Shown: piece by piece, positions 51,520 to 60,601 of the stretch
Layout: every line of letters begins with the position of its first letter
How positions within the stretch are numbered: position 1 is the stretch's first letter
Assembly (NCBI GenBank): GCA_963744115.1
Contig: CAVUSI010000002.1
Location: 372,001-436,000 of the forward strand
Origin: Chersky-267 sp963744115
GTDB lineage: Bacteria > Chloroflexota > Limnocylindria > Limnocylindrales > CSP1-4
Length of the DNA stretch: 64,000 nucleotides
Direction: 5' to 3'
Notes under the pieces: generated by a model
What the model was told of the DNA's origin: nothing
The model's input: the letters and a program-made list of their open reading frames with translations, nothing else
Database searches by the model: none
Made by a program: the position numbers and the translations under genes

Positions 51520-52210
51520 GTGCCGATCGGGACGCTGTCGATCGCGCTGGCGATCGTCGGCGTCGCCTGGGGGATCGCCGCCGACCGGCTGTCGACCCGC
51601 TGGCCCGATCACGACGAGTCCGAGGGGTTCTTCCCCGGCCGGCGGCCCGGCTGGCGGACGGTGGTGGTCGCCGCATTCGGCGCGGTCGGGCTGGGCGCCC
51701 TCCCATCGCGGTTCCTCGTGGAGCCGGGGACGATCGATGTCTCAGGCGGACCGGCCGACGGCCTCGTCCTCGCCGTCTTCATCGCCTACGTGGTCGTCCT
51801 GGTGCTGCTGCTGGCGACGGACCTCGACCAGCGTCTGCTGCCCGACCTCCTCACGCTGCCGATGATCCCGCTGGCCCTGCTGTTCGCCATCAGCGGCCAG
51901 AACCCGCTCGTCGGCCAGGAATTGATCCCCGCCGATCGCCGCGGCCGTGATCATCCCGGCGCTGCTGTACCTGCCGTCGCTCCTGTTCGGCGCCGGGGCC
52001 TTCGGGCTCGGGGACGTCAAGCTGCTCGTGACAGTCGGGTTGATCTCCGGCGCCTACCACGCGGTCGCCGGGACGCTGGTCGGGGTGATCGTCGCGGGGG
52101 TGGTCATCGTGCTCCTGCTGATCACCCGGCGGGTCACCCTCAAGTCCTACATCCCGTTCGGCCCGTTCCTGATCCTCGGCGCGCTGTGGGCGATCCTGCT
52201 CCGCACGTGA
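51520..52210 (+). CDS. Prepilin peptidase (A24 type IV), single-base frameshift
   Basis: Two frames form one membrane protease of about 229 residues. Part one starts at GTG 51520 with a membrane helix and contains the first active-site aspartate in LLLATDLDQRLLPDLLTLP. Part two resumes as AAAVIIPALLYLPSLL and supplies the second aspartate in AFGLGDVKLL (the GxGD motif). One extra G at about 51934 (GCCGATC, expected GCCATC) causes the shift. It cleaves leader peptides of type IV pilins or pseudopilins; no pilus genes are in the window. The zinc-cysteine methylase part is absent. Confidence 0.82.
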
Positions 52211-52244
52211 CCGGCCCCGAACGGGGTCCGTGGACGACCGGGGG

Positions 52245-52456
52245 TATGATGCCGGCGAGCCGGAGTCGTCCTGCGGTGTGCTCCCAGGGATGGCACGTAA
52301 CCGGCGGGCGTAGCCGCCAGTCGCGTCGAACCAGGCGCGCGCAACGGAGTTTGCTCGCAACGTGACGTCACCAGCGTGATCTACCGATCCTCCCGCGCCA
52401 CCCCCGATCCCGCCGCGCCCCGGACGCTCGTGCCCGGATGGCGCCGGCGCCGGTCG
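52245..52456 (+). other. Promoter and structured leader of the M23 endopeptidase gene
   Basis: A -10 TATGAT (52245-52250) would give a leader of about 200 nt. It contains the stems CCGGC-GA-GCCGG (52252), a GGCGG/CCGCC pair near 52302-52318 and a perfect 10-bp palindrome GTGACGTCAC (52362-52371). Its position in front of a cell-wall hydrolase is where c-di-AMP riboswitches are known in Actinobacteria, but I could not match it to that consensus. An upstream GTG at 52376 may be the true start, which would shorten the leader. Confidence 0.3.
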
Positions 52457-53746
52457 ATGCCCGTCCGCCTCGGCCTGGTGGTCGCCCTCCTGGTCCCGCT
52501 CCTCGGCGGATCGCTCGGGTCGCCCCTGACGGCGAGCGGCGATGAACTGTCGCAGGCGCTCGCCCGCCAGAAGGCCATCGCGGCCAAGATCGCGGCCCAG
52601 AAGAAGATGGTCGCCGAGCTCAATGGACTCCAGGCCGACCTCCGGGTCACGATCGCCTCGACCGGAGCCAAGCTCGACGGGATCAACGCCGACCTGGCCG
52701 ACGTCAAGGTCGAGGTCAAGCAGGCGACCGCCCGGGTCAACGCCGTCCGCACCGTCTACAACCAGCAGGTCGCCGACCTGGCCGATCTCGACGCCCAGCT
52801 GGCGGAGATCCAGACCGAGGAGGTCGCCAAGGCGGCCGAGCTGGTCGACCGCAAGGATCTCCTGGCCGACCACGTCCGGGCCGCCTACGACAGCGATCGG
52901 ACCAGTCTCCTCGAGACGATCCTGTCGGCCGACTCGTTCTCCGACGCACTGTCCGACGTCGGGTACCTCATCGACATCGGGAACCAGGACAAGGCGCTCG
53001 CCGCCCAGATCGTCGAGGACCAGAAGACCCTGAGCGCGCTGCGCGACACGGTCTTCCAGACCCGCTTCGACACCGCCCAGCTGCGAGCCGCGACGGCCGC
53101 TCAGAAGAAGGTCCTCGACGGCAGCCTGGCCGATCTCAAGAAGGCGCGCGCCCGGCTCAAGAAGCTCGAGCTCGCGACCGCCCAGCAGCTGGCCCTCCAG
53201 CGGAAGGCCTACCGCAACATCGCGGTCAACAAGGCCGCCGCCAAGAAGATCCTCGCCAACGAGGCGAGGGAGAACGCATCGATCGACCGCAAGATCCGTG
53301 AGCTGATGGCGTCGCAGGGCAACGGCGGCGGCGTCCCGTCGCAGTACAGCGGCACCCTCGCCTGGCCGCTCTCCGGGACGGTCACCCAGGAGTTCGGCTG
53401 CACCGGGTTCCCCTGGGAGCCGCCGCTCGGCAACTGCAGCCACTTCCACACCGGCATCGACATCGCCGACCCGCTCGGCACCCGGATCCATGCCGCCGGC
53501 GACGGCAAGGTGCTCTACGCCGGCCCGCTGTCGGACGGTGCCTGGGTCGTGATCATCGCCCACAGCGCGAACCTGATCACGCTGTACGGGCACGTCAAGA
53601 CGAACATCCCCGTCCGGGCGGGCCAGATGGTCAAGAAGGGCCAGCTCATCGCCTATGTCGGGATGACCGGACACACCACCGGGCCGCACCTGCACTGGGC
53701 GGTCAAGCTCGGTGACCGCTGGGTCAACCCGCGCCTGTTCCTGTAG
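52457..53746 (+). CDS. M23 peptidoglycan endopeptidase with coiled-coil (EnvC/PcsB-like)
   Basis: A secreted protein of about 429 residues (456 if GTG 52376 is used). A signal peptide (LGLVVALLVPLLGGSLGSPL) is followed by a long coiled-coil region of about 270 residues, rich in KK, QK and EL heptads, and a C-terminal LytM/M23 domain. The zinc ligands are complete: HFHTGIDIAD, with the HxxxD pair, and PHLHWAV. Such proteins cut peptide cross-bridges during cell division or elongation. The protein is anchored to no other domain, so it is probably soluble or envelope-bound through the coiled coil. Confidence 0.9.
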   Translation: MPVRLGLVVALLVPLLGGSLGSPLTASGDELSQALARQKAIAAKIAAQKKMVAELNGLQADLRVTIASTGAKLDGINADLADVKVEVKQATARVNAVRTVYNQQVADLADLDAQLAEIQTEEVAKAAELVDRKDLLADHVRAAYDSDRTSLLETILSADSFSDALSDVGYLIDIGNQDKALAAQIVEDQKTLSALRDTVFQTRFDTAQLRAATAAQKKVLDGSLADLKKARARLKKLELATAQQLALQRKAYRNIAVNKAAAKKILANEARENASIDRKIRELMASQGNGGGVPSQYSGTLAWPLSGTVTQEFGCTGFPWEPPLGNCSHFHTGIDIADPLGTRIHAAGDGKVLYAGPLSDGAWVVIIAHSANLITLYGHVKTNIPVRAGQMVKKGQLIAYVGMTGHTTGPHLHWAVKLGDRWVNPRLFL

Positions 53747-53826
53747 CCGGCCGAGGCGCAGCCGCGCGTCCGAACGTTGACCGGAGGTTGATGCGGCGCG
53801 CCATCGAACGTCCACGGCCCCCGTGC

Positions 53827-53832
53827 TAGCAT
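53827..53832 (+). promoter_or_regulatory. -10 element of glgC
   Basis: TAGCAT lies 50 bp upstream of the glgC ATG (53882). No convincing -35 hexamer was found. Confidence 0.35.
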
Positions 53833-53881
53833 CGGGTCACGAGGGTTCTGGGACCTGGGCCACAGCGCGAAGGGGCGTCTG

Positions 53882-55255
53882 ATGAGACCGACCATGGCCG
53901 TGATCCTCGCCGGCGGCGAAGGCGAGCGCCTGTCCATCCTGTCCTCCCTCCGGGCCAAGCCCGCGGTGCCGTTCGGCGGCAAGTACCGGATCATCGACTT
54001 CACCCTGAGCAACTGCGTCAACTCCGGGATCACCGACGTCGTGGTCCTGACCCAGTACAACCCCCGCTCGCTGAACGATCACATCGGGCTGGGTCGGCCG
54101 TGGGACCTCGACCGGAACACCGGCGGGGTCAAGATGCTCCAGCCCTACATCGCCCGCGGTCGCGTGGCGGAGTGGTACCGCGGGACCGCCGACGCGGTCC
54201 TCCAGAACTTCAACGTGATCGAGCACGGCGTGTCGGACGAGGTCCTCATCCTGGCCGGGGACCACATCTACAAGATGGACTACACGCCGTTCCTGGCCGC
54301 TCATCGCCGGCGCCGGGCGGACGTGACCATCGCCGTCCGCCGGGTCCCGCTGTCCGATGCGACCCGCATGGGGATCCTGGCGATGGACGACCAGAACCGG
54401 GTCGTCGAGTGGCAGGAGAAGCCGAAGCAGCCGAAGAGCGACCTCGCCAGCATGGGCGTCTACGTCTTCTCGAGGAAGGCGCTCCGCCGCTGGCTGGACG
54501 AGTCGAGGACGGACTTCGGGAGCCACGTGGTCCCGGCCATGATCGACGGCGGAGCCCGCGTCTTCGGCTACCGGTTCGACGGCTACTGGCAGGACGTCGG
54601 GACGATCCAATCCTACTGGGAGGCCAACATGGCGCTCCTCGAGGACCACCCCGAGCTCGACCTGTACGACAAGGACTGGCTCATCCACACGCGCTCCGAG
54701 GAGCGCGCGCCGGCCAAGATCGGGCCGACCGCGCAGGTCCACCGGAGCCTCATCAGCCACGGCTGCATCGTCGACGGGACGGTCGTCAACTCCGTCCTGT
54801 CGCCGGGCGTCCGGGTCGAGGTCGGAGCGGTCGTCCGCGACTCGATCCTGATGTTCGACACGATCATCCGCCGCGGCGCGATCGTCGACCGCTCCATCCT
54901 CGACAAGGAGGTCGTGGTCGGCCCGGGGGCGATCGTCGGTGACGGCGGCGACGACACACCGAACCGGCGCGAGCCGACCCGGCTGAACAGCGGCATCAGC
55001 GTCATCGGCAAGCGTTCGGTGATCCCCCGCGGCGCCAAGATCGGCCGCAACGTCAAGGTCGGCGAGAGCTGCCGGCCGGCCGACTTCCCGAGTCGCGTGG
55101 TCAGGAGCGGTGGCTCGGTCGAGCGCACCGACTCCCCGCGGACCCAGCGCGCGGCAGCGGCCTCGGCGCTGGCGGCGACCGCGGTCGACCACCCGGTCGA
55201 CGCGACGACCGTCGTCCGGGCCGAGGCCGGCGTCTCGAGGCGCGCCCGGGATTGA
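53882..55255 (+). CDS. glgC: Glucose-1-phosphate adenylyltransferase
   Basis: A 457-residue ADP-glucose pyrophosphorylase, the first committed step of glycogen synthesis. It shows ILAGGEGERLSILSSLRAKP and PAVPFGGKYRIIDFTLSN, GTADAVLQN, the substrate aspartate in LAGDHIYKMDY, and a C-terminal left-handed beta-helix (IVDGTVVNSVLSPGVRVEVG). The C-terminus has about 60 additional disordered residues. No glgA or other glycogen gene is next to it. A hairpin follows its stop. Confidence 0.93.
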   Translation: MRPTMAVILAGGEGERLSILSSLRAKPAVPFGGKYRIIDFTLSNCVNSGITDVVVLTQYNPRSLNDHIGLGRPWDLDRNTGGVKMLQPYIARGRVAEWYRGTADAVLQNFNVIEHGVSDEVLILAGDHIYKMDYTPFLAAHRRRRADVTIAVRRVPLSDATRMGILAMDDQNRVVEWQEKPKQPKSDLASMGVYVFSRKALRRWLDESRTDFGSHVVPAMIDGGARVFGYRFDGYWQDVGTIQSYWEANMALLEDHPELDLYDKDWLIHTRSEERAPAKIGPTAQVHRSLISHGCIVDGTVVNSVLSPGVRVEVGAVVRDSILMFDTIIRRGAIVDRSILDKEVVVGPGAIVGDGGDDTPNRREPTRLNSGISVIGKRSVIPRGAKIGRNVKVGESCRPADFPSRVVRSGGSVERTDSPRTQRAAAASALAATAVDHPVDATTVVRAEAGVSRRARD

Positions 55256-55256
55256 C

Positions 55257-55280
55257 CGGGCCCGGGACCCATCGGGCCCG
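55257..55280. terminator. Hairpin after glgC
   Basis: CGGGCCCG repeated as an inverted pair with an 8-nt loop begins 2 bp after the glgC stop. No U-run is visible, so it may act by pausing or bidirectionally. Confidence 0.6.
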
Positions 55281-55309
55281 CGGTGGATGGACCTTCGGCG
55301 GTCCTCGGC

Positions 55310-55315
55310 TAGACT
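55310..55315 (+). promoter_or_regulatory. -10 element of the YbjN gene
   Basis: TAGACT ends 9 nt before the ATG at 55325, giving a transcript start within a few bases of the start codon. Confidence 0.4.
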
Positions 55316-55324
55316 GTCCCGGCC

Positions 55325-55891
55325 ATGTCACCGAACGGATCGGACATCGCCGCGCGGCGTCAGGCGCGGCCGGTCGACCCTGAACCCGAGCCGATCCCCG
55401 CGGCGACCGTCGCGGGCTGGCTGACCGACCTCGGGGCGAACCCCGGCGAACGGGTCGAGCGCGACGGGATCGTGGCCTGGGACCTCGAGCTCGACGGTCG
55501 GCGGCGGTTCGACGTCCGGATCACCGTCATCCTCGACCCGAGCCTGGGGATCATCACCTGGGTCCACTTCGCGCCGCCGATCGGCGACGGGTTCCGCAAG
55601 TCGTATCGGATGCTCCTGCGCTGGAACGACGAGTTCCCGTTCGTGAAGTTCTCGATCGCGGAGGACGGGCGTCCCACGCTCAGCAGCGAGATCCCAGCTC
55701 GGTTCGCCGATCGTGACGAGCTCGGCCTGGCCCTGGCCCGGTCGCTGGCGATCTGCGACGCGCTCCTGCCCGAGTCGGCGGGTTGGCTGTGGATCGGCGG
55801 CCGGATCCCCGACCAGGGACCGCGGCGGTCGCGCAACGAGGCGCTTCTTGCCCGCTACGCTGACCGCCTCCCGGAGCTGCTCGGCTCGTGA
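55325..55891 (+). CDS. YbjN domain-containing protein
   Basis: A 188-residue protein with a YbjN/type-III-chaperone-like fold: FDVRITVILDPSLGIITWVHFAP, then LRWNDEFPFVKFSIAEDGRPTLS, which is the family core. YbjN affects stress and motility phenotypes in E. coli; its biochemical role is unknown. Its stop codon overlaps the GTG start of the next gene (GTGA). Confidence 0.75.
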   Translation: MSPNGSDIAARRQARPVDPEPEPIPAATVAGWLTDLGANPGERVERDGIVAWDLELDGRRRFDVRITVILDPSLGIITWVHFAPPIGDGFRKSYRMLLRWNDEFPFVKFSIAEDGRPTLSSEIPARFADRDELGLALARSLAICDALLPESAGWLWIGGRIPDQGPRRSRNEALLARYADRLPELLGS

Positions 55892-57871
55892 CCGGACGGA
55901 TCCGCGCTCGGCTCTGCGACCCTGGCGGGGGCGATCCTGCTGGGTGTCCCGCTCGCCCTCGCGCCCCAGTTCGCGACGCCGGCGGCCGCGGCGCCTCCGC
56001 GGCTGACGCTCGTCGGGGCGGCGCACTACGAGGTCCAGCCGGAGCACCGCCGGGTCCACATCACGGTCGATCTGACCGCGACGAACCACGCCACCGGGAC
56101 GATGACGACGAACTACGTCTATGACCGGGCGAACCTGTCGGTCCTGCCGGGGACGACCGCGTTCCGGGCCACGAGCGGCGGGAAGAAGGTGCCGGTGGGG
56201 GTCGTCTCGCGCTCTGCCAAGGCGACCCTCCTCAGCATCCACTTCGCCGGGCGCCTCGGCGCCGGGAAGTCGACCGCGATCCACTTGGCCTTCGAGCTGC
56301 CCGATCCGGGCGGCAAGGCGTCGCGGTCGGTCCGGATCGGGCCGTCGATCGCAGCATTCCCGGTGTGGGCCTACGGGACCCGCGCCACACCGGGCTCGTC
56401 GGTCACCGTGCGGTTCCCGTCCGGCTACAAGGTCTCGGCCGTGACCGGGCGACTCGGCAAGCCGGTGACCGCCGCGGACGGGACGACGACGCTGTCGTCG
56501 CCCGTCCTGGCGGACCCCATGGCGCTGTCGGGCTACGTCCTCGCCGACCGCCCCGGCGCCTACGCCGAGACGGCCGTCGACGTCGACGTGGGTGGCACGC
56601 CGGCCCACTTCGTCGTCCGCGGCTGGAAGGACGATCCCACGTGGGCGAAGCGGACCGCCGCGTTGCTGAAGCGCGCACTCCCGGCGCTCGGCACCGCCAT
56701 CGGCACGCCGTACCCGCGGGCGGGCACGATCGCGATCGAGGAGGCGGTCTCGCGTTCCATCGGCGGGCAGGCGGCCGTCTACGACCCGACGTCGCGGACG
56801 ATCCGGGTCGCCTACACGGCGCCTCCCGAAGTGCTCGTCCGCGAGGCGGCCCACCTGTGGTTCGACGGCTCGGTGTTCGCCGATCGATGGGCGGTCGAGG
56901 GATTGACCACCCTCGCGGCGGACCGCGCCGCGAAGCGACTGGGCCTCGGGCCCGGGACCGGGTCCGCGCTGCCGGCGACGTCGAGCGCTGCCTTCCCGCT
57001 CAACGCCTGGACGGCGGATCCGGCCCGGTCGCCGACCGACCCGACCGAGGCGTACGGGTACGCGGCGTCGGGCCAGCTCCTTCGACTGATCGAGGCGCGG
57101 ACGGGCCCGGATGGTCTTCGGGCCGTGATGGCCGCGGCCGCGGCCCGTGCGGCCCAGGGCCCGACCGACTGGCGCGGCTTGCTCGATCTGCTCCGGACCG
57201 AGGCGGGGGTCGACGCGACCGACCTGTGGCGGTCGTGGGTCGCCCGGCCGGAGGACGGCGCGCTTCTCGATACCCGCGCCAGGCTGGCCTTCGAGCACGA
57301 TGCCCTGGTCGGGGAGGCGGACGGCTGGGCCCTGCCCGCCGAGATCGACCAGGCCCTGTCCGTCTGGCGATTCGACACGGCCGAGGCGGACATGGCCGCC
57401 GCGCGCAACGTCCTCGGGGCGCGGGACGACCTGGCCGTCGCGGCCGCCGTGGCGGGGCTCGAGCCGTCGGGCAACCTCCGAACGGCCTTCGAGAGCGGCG
57501 ACCCGGCGACCGCCGCCGCCGAGGCCGCGGTCGAGCGGACGATCATCGACCAGATCGTCGCGGCGGAGGCCGCCGGGGCGGCCGCCTCGTCGTCCTGGCT
57601 GGACCGACTCGGGCTCCTGGGCCAGGATCCGACGGTCCAGCTGGCGGCCGCCCGGGCAGCATTCGACGCGGGCGACCTGACGGCGGCCCAGGCCGCCGCG
57701 ATCGCAGCCCGGGAGGCCTGGGCCGGGGCGGCGGACCTCGGTGGGCTGCGGCTCCGGTCGATCGGGGCCATCGCCCTGATCGTCCTGCTCATCGTCCTGC
57801 TCATCGCGACGCGCGCCCGCCGCCAACCGCGCCGTCGCTCGCGGATCGGGTACGAATCCGAGATCGGATGA
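55888..57871 (+). CDS. Secreted gluzincin-like (M1/MA) membrane protein, degenerate active site, frameshifted
   Basis: About 660 residues once the frame is restored. GTG 55888 overlaps the YbjN stop. One extra base at about 55911-55917 separates VTGRIRARL from ATLAGAILLGVPLALA, which together make a normal signal peptide. The middle holds a gluzincin-like region: VREAAHLWFDGSVF and DRWAVEGLTTLAA. The usual HExxH reads REAAH, so the first zinc histidine is arginine, while the distal glutamate in WAVEGL is kept. Helical repeats follow, and a C-terminal membrane helix (IGAIALIVLLIVLLIA) with a basic tail anchors it. Likely a catalytically dead peptidase-fold protein; possibly a binding or scaffold role. 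Confidence 0.7.
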
Positions 57872-58002
57872 GCTCCTCGCGGCGCGCCGCGACTGCTACA
57901 CTGCCCAGCCAGTCGAGCCCGGTCGCCACGGGCGCGGACGAAGGAGCCGATCCGATCGTGAGCGAGCCCACGGACACCCCGCACGACGAGGTCGCCGGCT
58001 GA
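57868..58002 (+). CDS. Possible 44-residue leader ORF
   Basis: ATG 57868 overlaps the previous stop (ATGA) and its TGA overlaps the next ATG (TGATG), so it would be translationally coupled on both sides. The peptide (MSSSRRAATATLP..., ending HDEVAG) has no recognisable domain and is acidic. A TACACT hexamer within it may be a promoter for the next gene. It could equally be non-coding. Confidence 0.25.
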   Translation: MSSSRRAATATLPSQSSPVATGADEGADPIVSEPTDTPHDEVAG

Positions 58003-59033
58003 TGGGGATCCTGCGGGTGCGGCCGTCCAACGAGATCCTGTCGGGCGAGTCGGCCGACGTCTACTTCGCGCGGGCGGACCAGATCCTCGCCGAGGGTGGG
58101 CTCGACCCGATCGTCGCGATGGAGGTGTTCAGCCGCGAATCCGGGATCCTGTGCGGGATCGACGAGGCGAAGAACCTCATCGCCCACGTCCTGGGCGAGG
58201 CGGACCAGGACGAGATAACGATCGAGGCGCTCGACGACGGCGACACATTCTCGCCCAAGGAGGTCGTCCTCAGGATCCGCGCCCGGTATCGTCAGTTCGG
58301 CCTGTACGAGACCGCGATCCTCGGGATGCTCGCCCAGTCGACCGGCTGGGCGACCGCCGCCCGCGAATGCGTCGAAGCGGCCTCCCCCAACCCGGTGATC
58401 TCCTTCGGTGCCCGCCACGTCCACCCGGACATCACCGACGTCCTCGACTATGCCGCGATCGTCGGCGGCTGTGTCGGTGCGTCGACCCCGGCCGGGGCTC
58501 GGCTGGCCGGGCTCAATCCGACCGGGACGATGCCCCACTCCCTGGTGCTGATCTTCGGGGACACGGTCCAAGCGGCTCAGGCGTTCGACCGGGCGATGGG
58601 ACCGGATGTGCCCCGGATCGTCCTGATCGACACGTTCAAGGACGAGGCGGAAGAGGCCCTCCGGGTCGCGCACGCGCTGGGCGACCGGCTGTACGGGGTC
58701 CGGCTGGACACGCCGGCCGAGCGTGGTCGGGTCACGGCCGACCTGGTCACCGAGATCCGGGCGCGGCTCGACCTCGAGGGCTTCCAGCACGTCAAGATCG
58801 TCGTGTCCGGCGGGCTCAGTCCGGACCGGATCCGCTACTTCGTGGAGAACGGTGCGCCGGTCGACTCGTACGCCGTCGGGTCGTACATCAGCGGCGCCAG
58901 CCCGATCGACTTCACCGGCGACATCAAGGAGATCGATGGCCGGGCGATCGCCAAGCGCGGCCGGATCCCCGGGCTGACCGACAGCCCGCGGTTGCGCCCG
59001 GTCGACCTCGCCGGATGGAACTCCGGAGGCTAG
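58002..59033 (+). CDS. pncB: Nicotinate phosphoribosyltransferase
   Basis: A 343-residue type II phosphoribosyltransferase for NAD salvage, converting nicotinate and PRPP to NaMN. It contains YFARADQIL, ISFGARHVHPDIT, the LNPTGTMPHSLVLIFGD motif with the catalytic histidine, LIDTFKDEAEEAL and IVVSGGLSPDRI. It matches the short archaeal-like PncB variant, which lacks extra C-terminal domains. GAGGT lies 10 nt before ATG 58002. Confidence 0.9.
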   Translation: MGILRVRPSNEILSGESADVYFARADQILAEGGLDPIVAMEVFSRESGILCGIDEAKNLIAHVLGEADQDEITIEALDDGDTFSPKEVVLRIRARYRQFGLYETAILGMLAQSTGWATAARECVEAASPNPVISFGARHVHPDITDVLDYAAIVGGCVGASTPAGARLAGLNPTGTMPHSLVLIFGDTVQAAQAFDRAMGPDVPRIVLIDTFKDEAEEALRVAHALGDRLYGVRLDTPAERGRVTADLVTEIRARLDLEGFQHVKIVVSGGLSPDRIRYFVENGAPVDSYAVGSYISGASPIDFTGDIKEIDGRAIAKRGRIPGLTDSPRLRPVDLAGWNSGG

Positions 59034-59049
59034 ACGCGGGCGACGGGCG

Positions 59050-59976
59050 CTATCCGCGGGCGGCGATGAGCCCCGGCGGGACCGACGGCACCACCCAGTG
59101 CGGCCACTCCACGGTCGCCTCGAAGCCTTCCTGGCGGTAGAGCTCGAGCGCCCGCTGGTTGCGGGCCTCGACCGACAGCTCGACCTCGTCCATACCGAGC
59201 GAGCGCAGCCGCCCCACGCCCCAGCGCAGGAGCTGGCGGCCCAGGCCGCGACCACGCCACTCCGGAAGCAACCCGACGATCCCGATCTCACCCCGGCGAC
59301 GCCCGTCGTCTCCCGGCAGCTCGAGCGTCCGGCAGAACCCGACCAGGTGGTCCGGGTCCGAGCGCGGCGCGACGATCAGCACCCCGCTCGGATCGAAGTC
59401 GGGTCGGGCGTGGATCTCGCGGATGTACTCGTCCGGCCAGGACAGCGGCGATGGATGATCCTCGAACGCACGGTTGATCAAGCTCACGTACCGATCGTCG
59501 TCGGCGCCGGGCCGGATCGCGCGGACGACGACATCGGGCGGGAACGTCGCTGGCGGCACCGCATGTCCGGCCGGCAGGACGAACTGCCAGAGGCTCGACC
59601 GGTAGACGGCACCGAGCGCGTCGATGAACGCCGCGGCGTCGGGCCGGGTGCGGTCACCCCACAGCGAGAGCTCGTCGATCCCCTGTCGGGCGACGAGGAC
59701 CCGGGCGGCCTCGACGAGCCGACGTCCGTGCCCCCGGCGGCGGAACGCCGGGTGGACCGTCAGCGCGTCGTTCCGCGGCGTGCACTGCCCGACGACGCGC
59801 CCGTCCTCGAGGGCGACGACCGTGCTCTCCGGGAAGAGCGCAAGCCGCTCGATCATCCAGCCGATCTCGGCGCGGCTGGAGCCCGGCAGCGGCCGGTCGT
59901 CGAAGCTCGCCAGCTCCAGCTCCAGGACGGCCGGCGCATCGGCGGGCACGAACGCCCGGACGGCCCGGTCGGTCAT
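59050..59976 (-). CDS. Tandem-GNAT acetyltransferase
   Basis: A 308-residue protein with two GNAT folds: motif A in LTVHPAFRRRGHGRRLVEAA (first) and VGLLPEWRGRGLGRQLL followed by SVEARNQRALELYRQEGFEATV (second). The architecture resembles mycothiol synthase-like tandem GNATs, but no substrate is evident. Its ATG overlaps the stop of the NUDIX gene upstream. Confidence 0.85.
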   Translation of the reverse strand: MTDRAVRAFVPADAPAVLELELASFDDRPLPGSSRAEIGWMIERLALFPESTVVALEDGRVVGQCTPRNDALTVHPAFRRRGHGRRLVEAARVLVARQGIDELSLWGDRTRPDAAAFIDALGAVYRSSLWQFVLPAGHAVPPATFPPDVVVRAIRPGADDDRYVSLINRAFEDHPSPLSWPDEYIREIHARPDFDPSGVLIVAPRSDPDHLVGFCRTLELPGDDGRRRGEIGIVGLLPEWRGRGLGRQLLRWGVGRLRSLGMDEVELSVEARNQRALELYRQEGFEATVEWPHWVVPSVPPGLIAARG

Positions 59977-60497
59977 GCCCGGGGGCCGACGCCGGCGCGG
60001 ATCCGCGCGACCCGGAGGAGGCCGACGATCGACTTGGCGTCGGCGATCCGGCCATCCTCGGCGGCCGAGACGGCGGCCTCGAACGGCACCCGGACGACGA
60101 CCAGCGCTTCGTCGTCGTCGGGACCGAGTCGTCCCTCGACCGCGGACGACAGGCCGGTCGCGAGATAGAGGTGGATCACCTCGGTCGAGAACCCGGGCGC
60201 GGGCCAGAACGCGCCGAGCCCCAGCCAGGTCGTCGCGCGCTGGCCGGTCTCCTCCTCGAGCTCGCGCGCCGCCGTCCGATCCGGATCCTCGACGTCGCCG
60301 GTGGCCTCGTCGACGTCGCGTGTCCCCGCCGGGATCTCGAGCAGGGTCCGCTCGGCGGCCGTCCGGAATTGGCGGACGAGCAGGACCCGGTCCTCGTCGT
60401 CGACGGCCACGATGGCCACGGCGCCGGGGTGGGCGACGATCTCGCGCTGGTGTCGCGAACCGTCGTGCCGCTCGATGGTGTCGACCCGGAACGCCAT
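59973..60497 (-). CDS. NUDIX hydrolase, ADP-ribose pyrophosphatase-like
   Basis: A 174-residue NUDIX enzyme from ATG 60497, with the Nudix box GTRDVDEATGDVEDPDRTAA then RELEEETGQ, and a preceding LLEIPAG. It hydrolyses ADP-ribose or a similar nucleoside diphosphate. The reading frame continues upstream with family-like residues (ETTVDSRVVHRGRTMAF) towards 60600, where no ATG, GTG or TTG occurs. The real start may therefore lie near 60590-60605 through a rare codon or a base error. It overlaps the tandem GNAT gene by 4 bp and follows the ABC ATPase. Confidence 0.82.
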   Translation of the reverse strand: MAFRVDTIERHDGSRHQREIVAHPGAVAIVAVDDEDRVLLVRQFRTAAERTLLEIPAGTRDVDEATGDVEDPDRTAARELEEETGQRATTWLGLGAFWPAPGFSTEVIHLYLATGLSSAVEGRLGPDDDEALVVVRVPFEAAVSAAEDGRIADAKSIVGLLRVARIRAGVGPRA

Positions 60498-60601
60498 CGT
60501 CCGGCCGCGATGGACGACCCTCGAGTCGACGGTCGTCTCGCGGAGCTCCTCCTCCGCGAGACGGTCGACGAACGGATCGATGGTCGAGTCCCGGGGTGAG
60601 G

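Noticed and set aside
52245..52456. A ydaO-type c-di-AMP riboswitch
   Set aside because: The context fits, but the sequence lacks the conserved 3' segment and I could not draw the expected fold.
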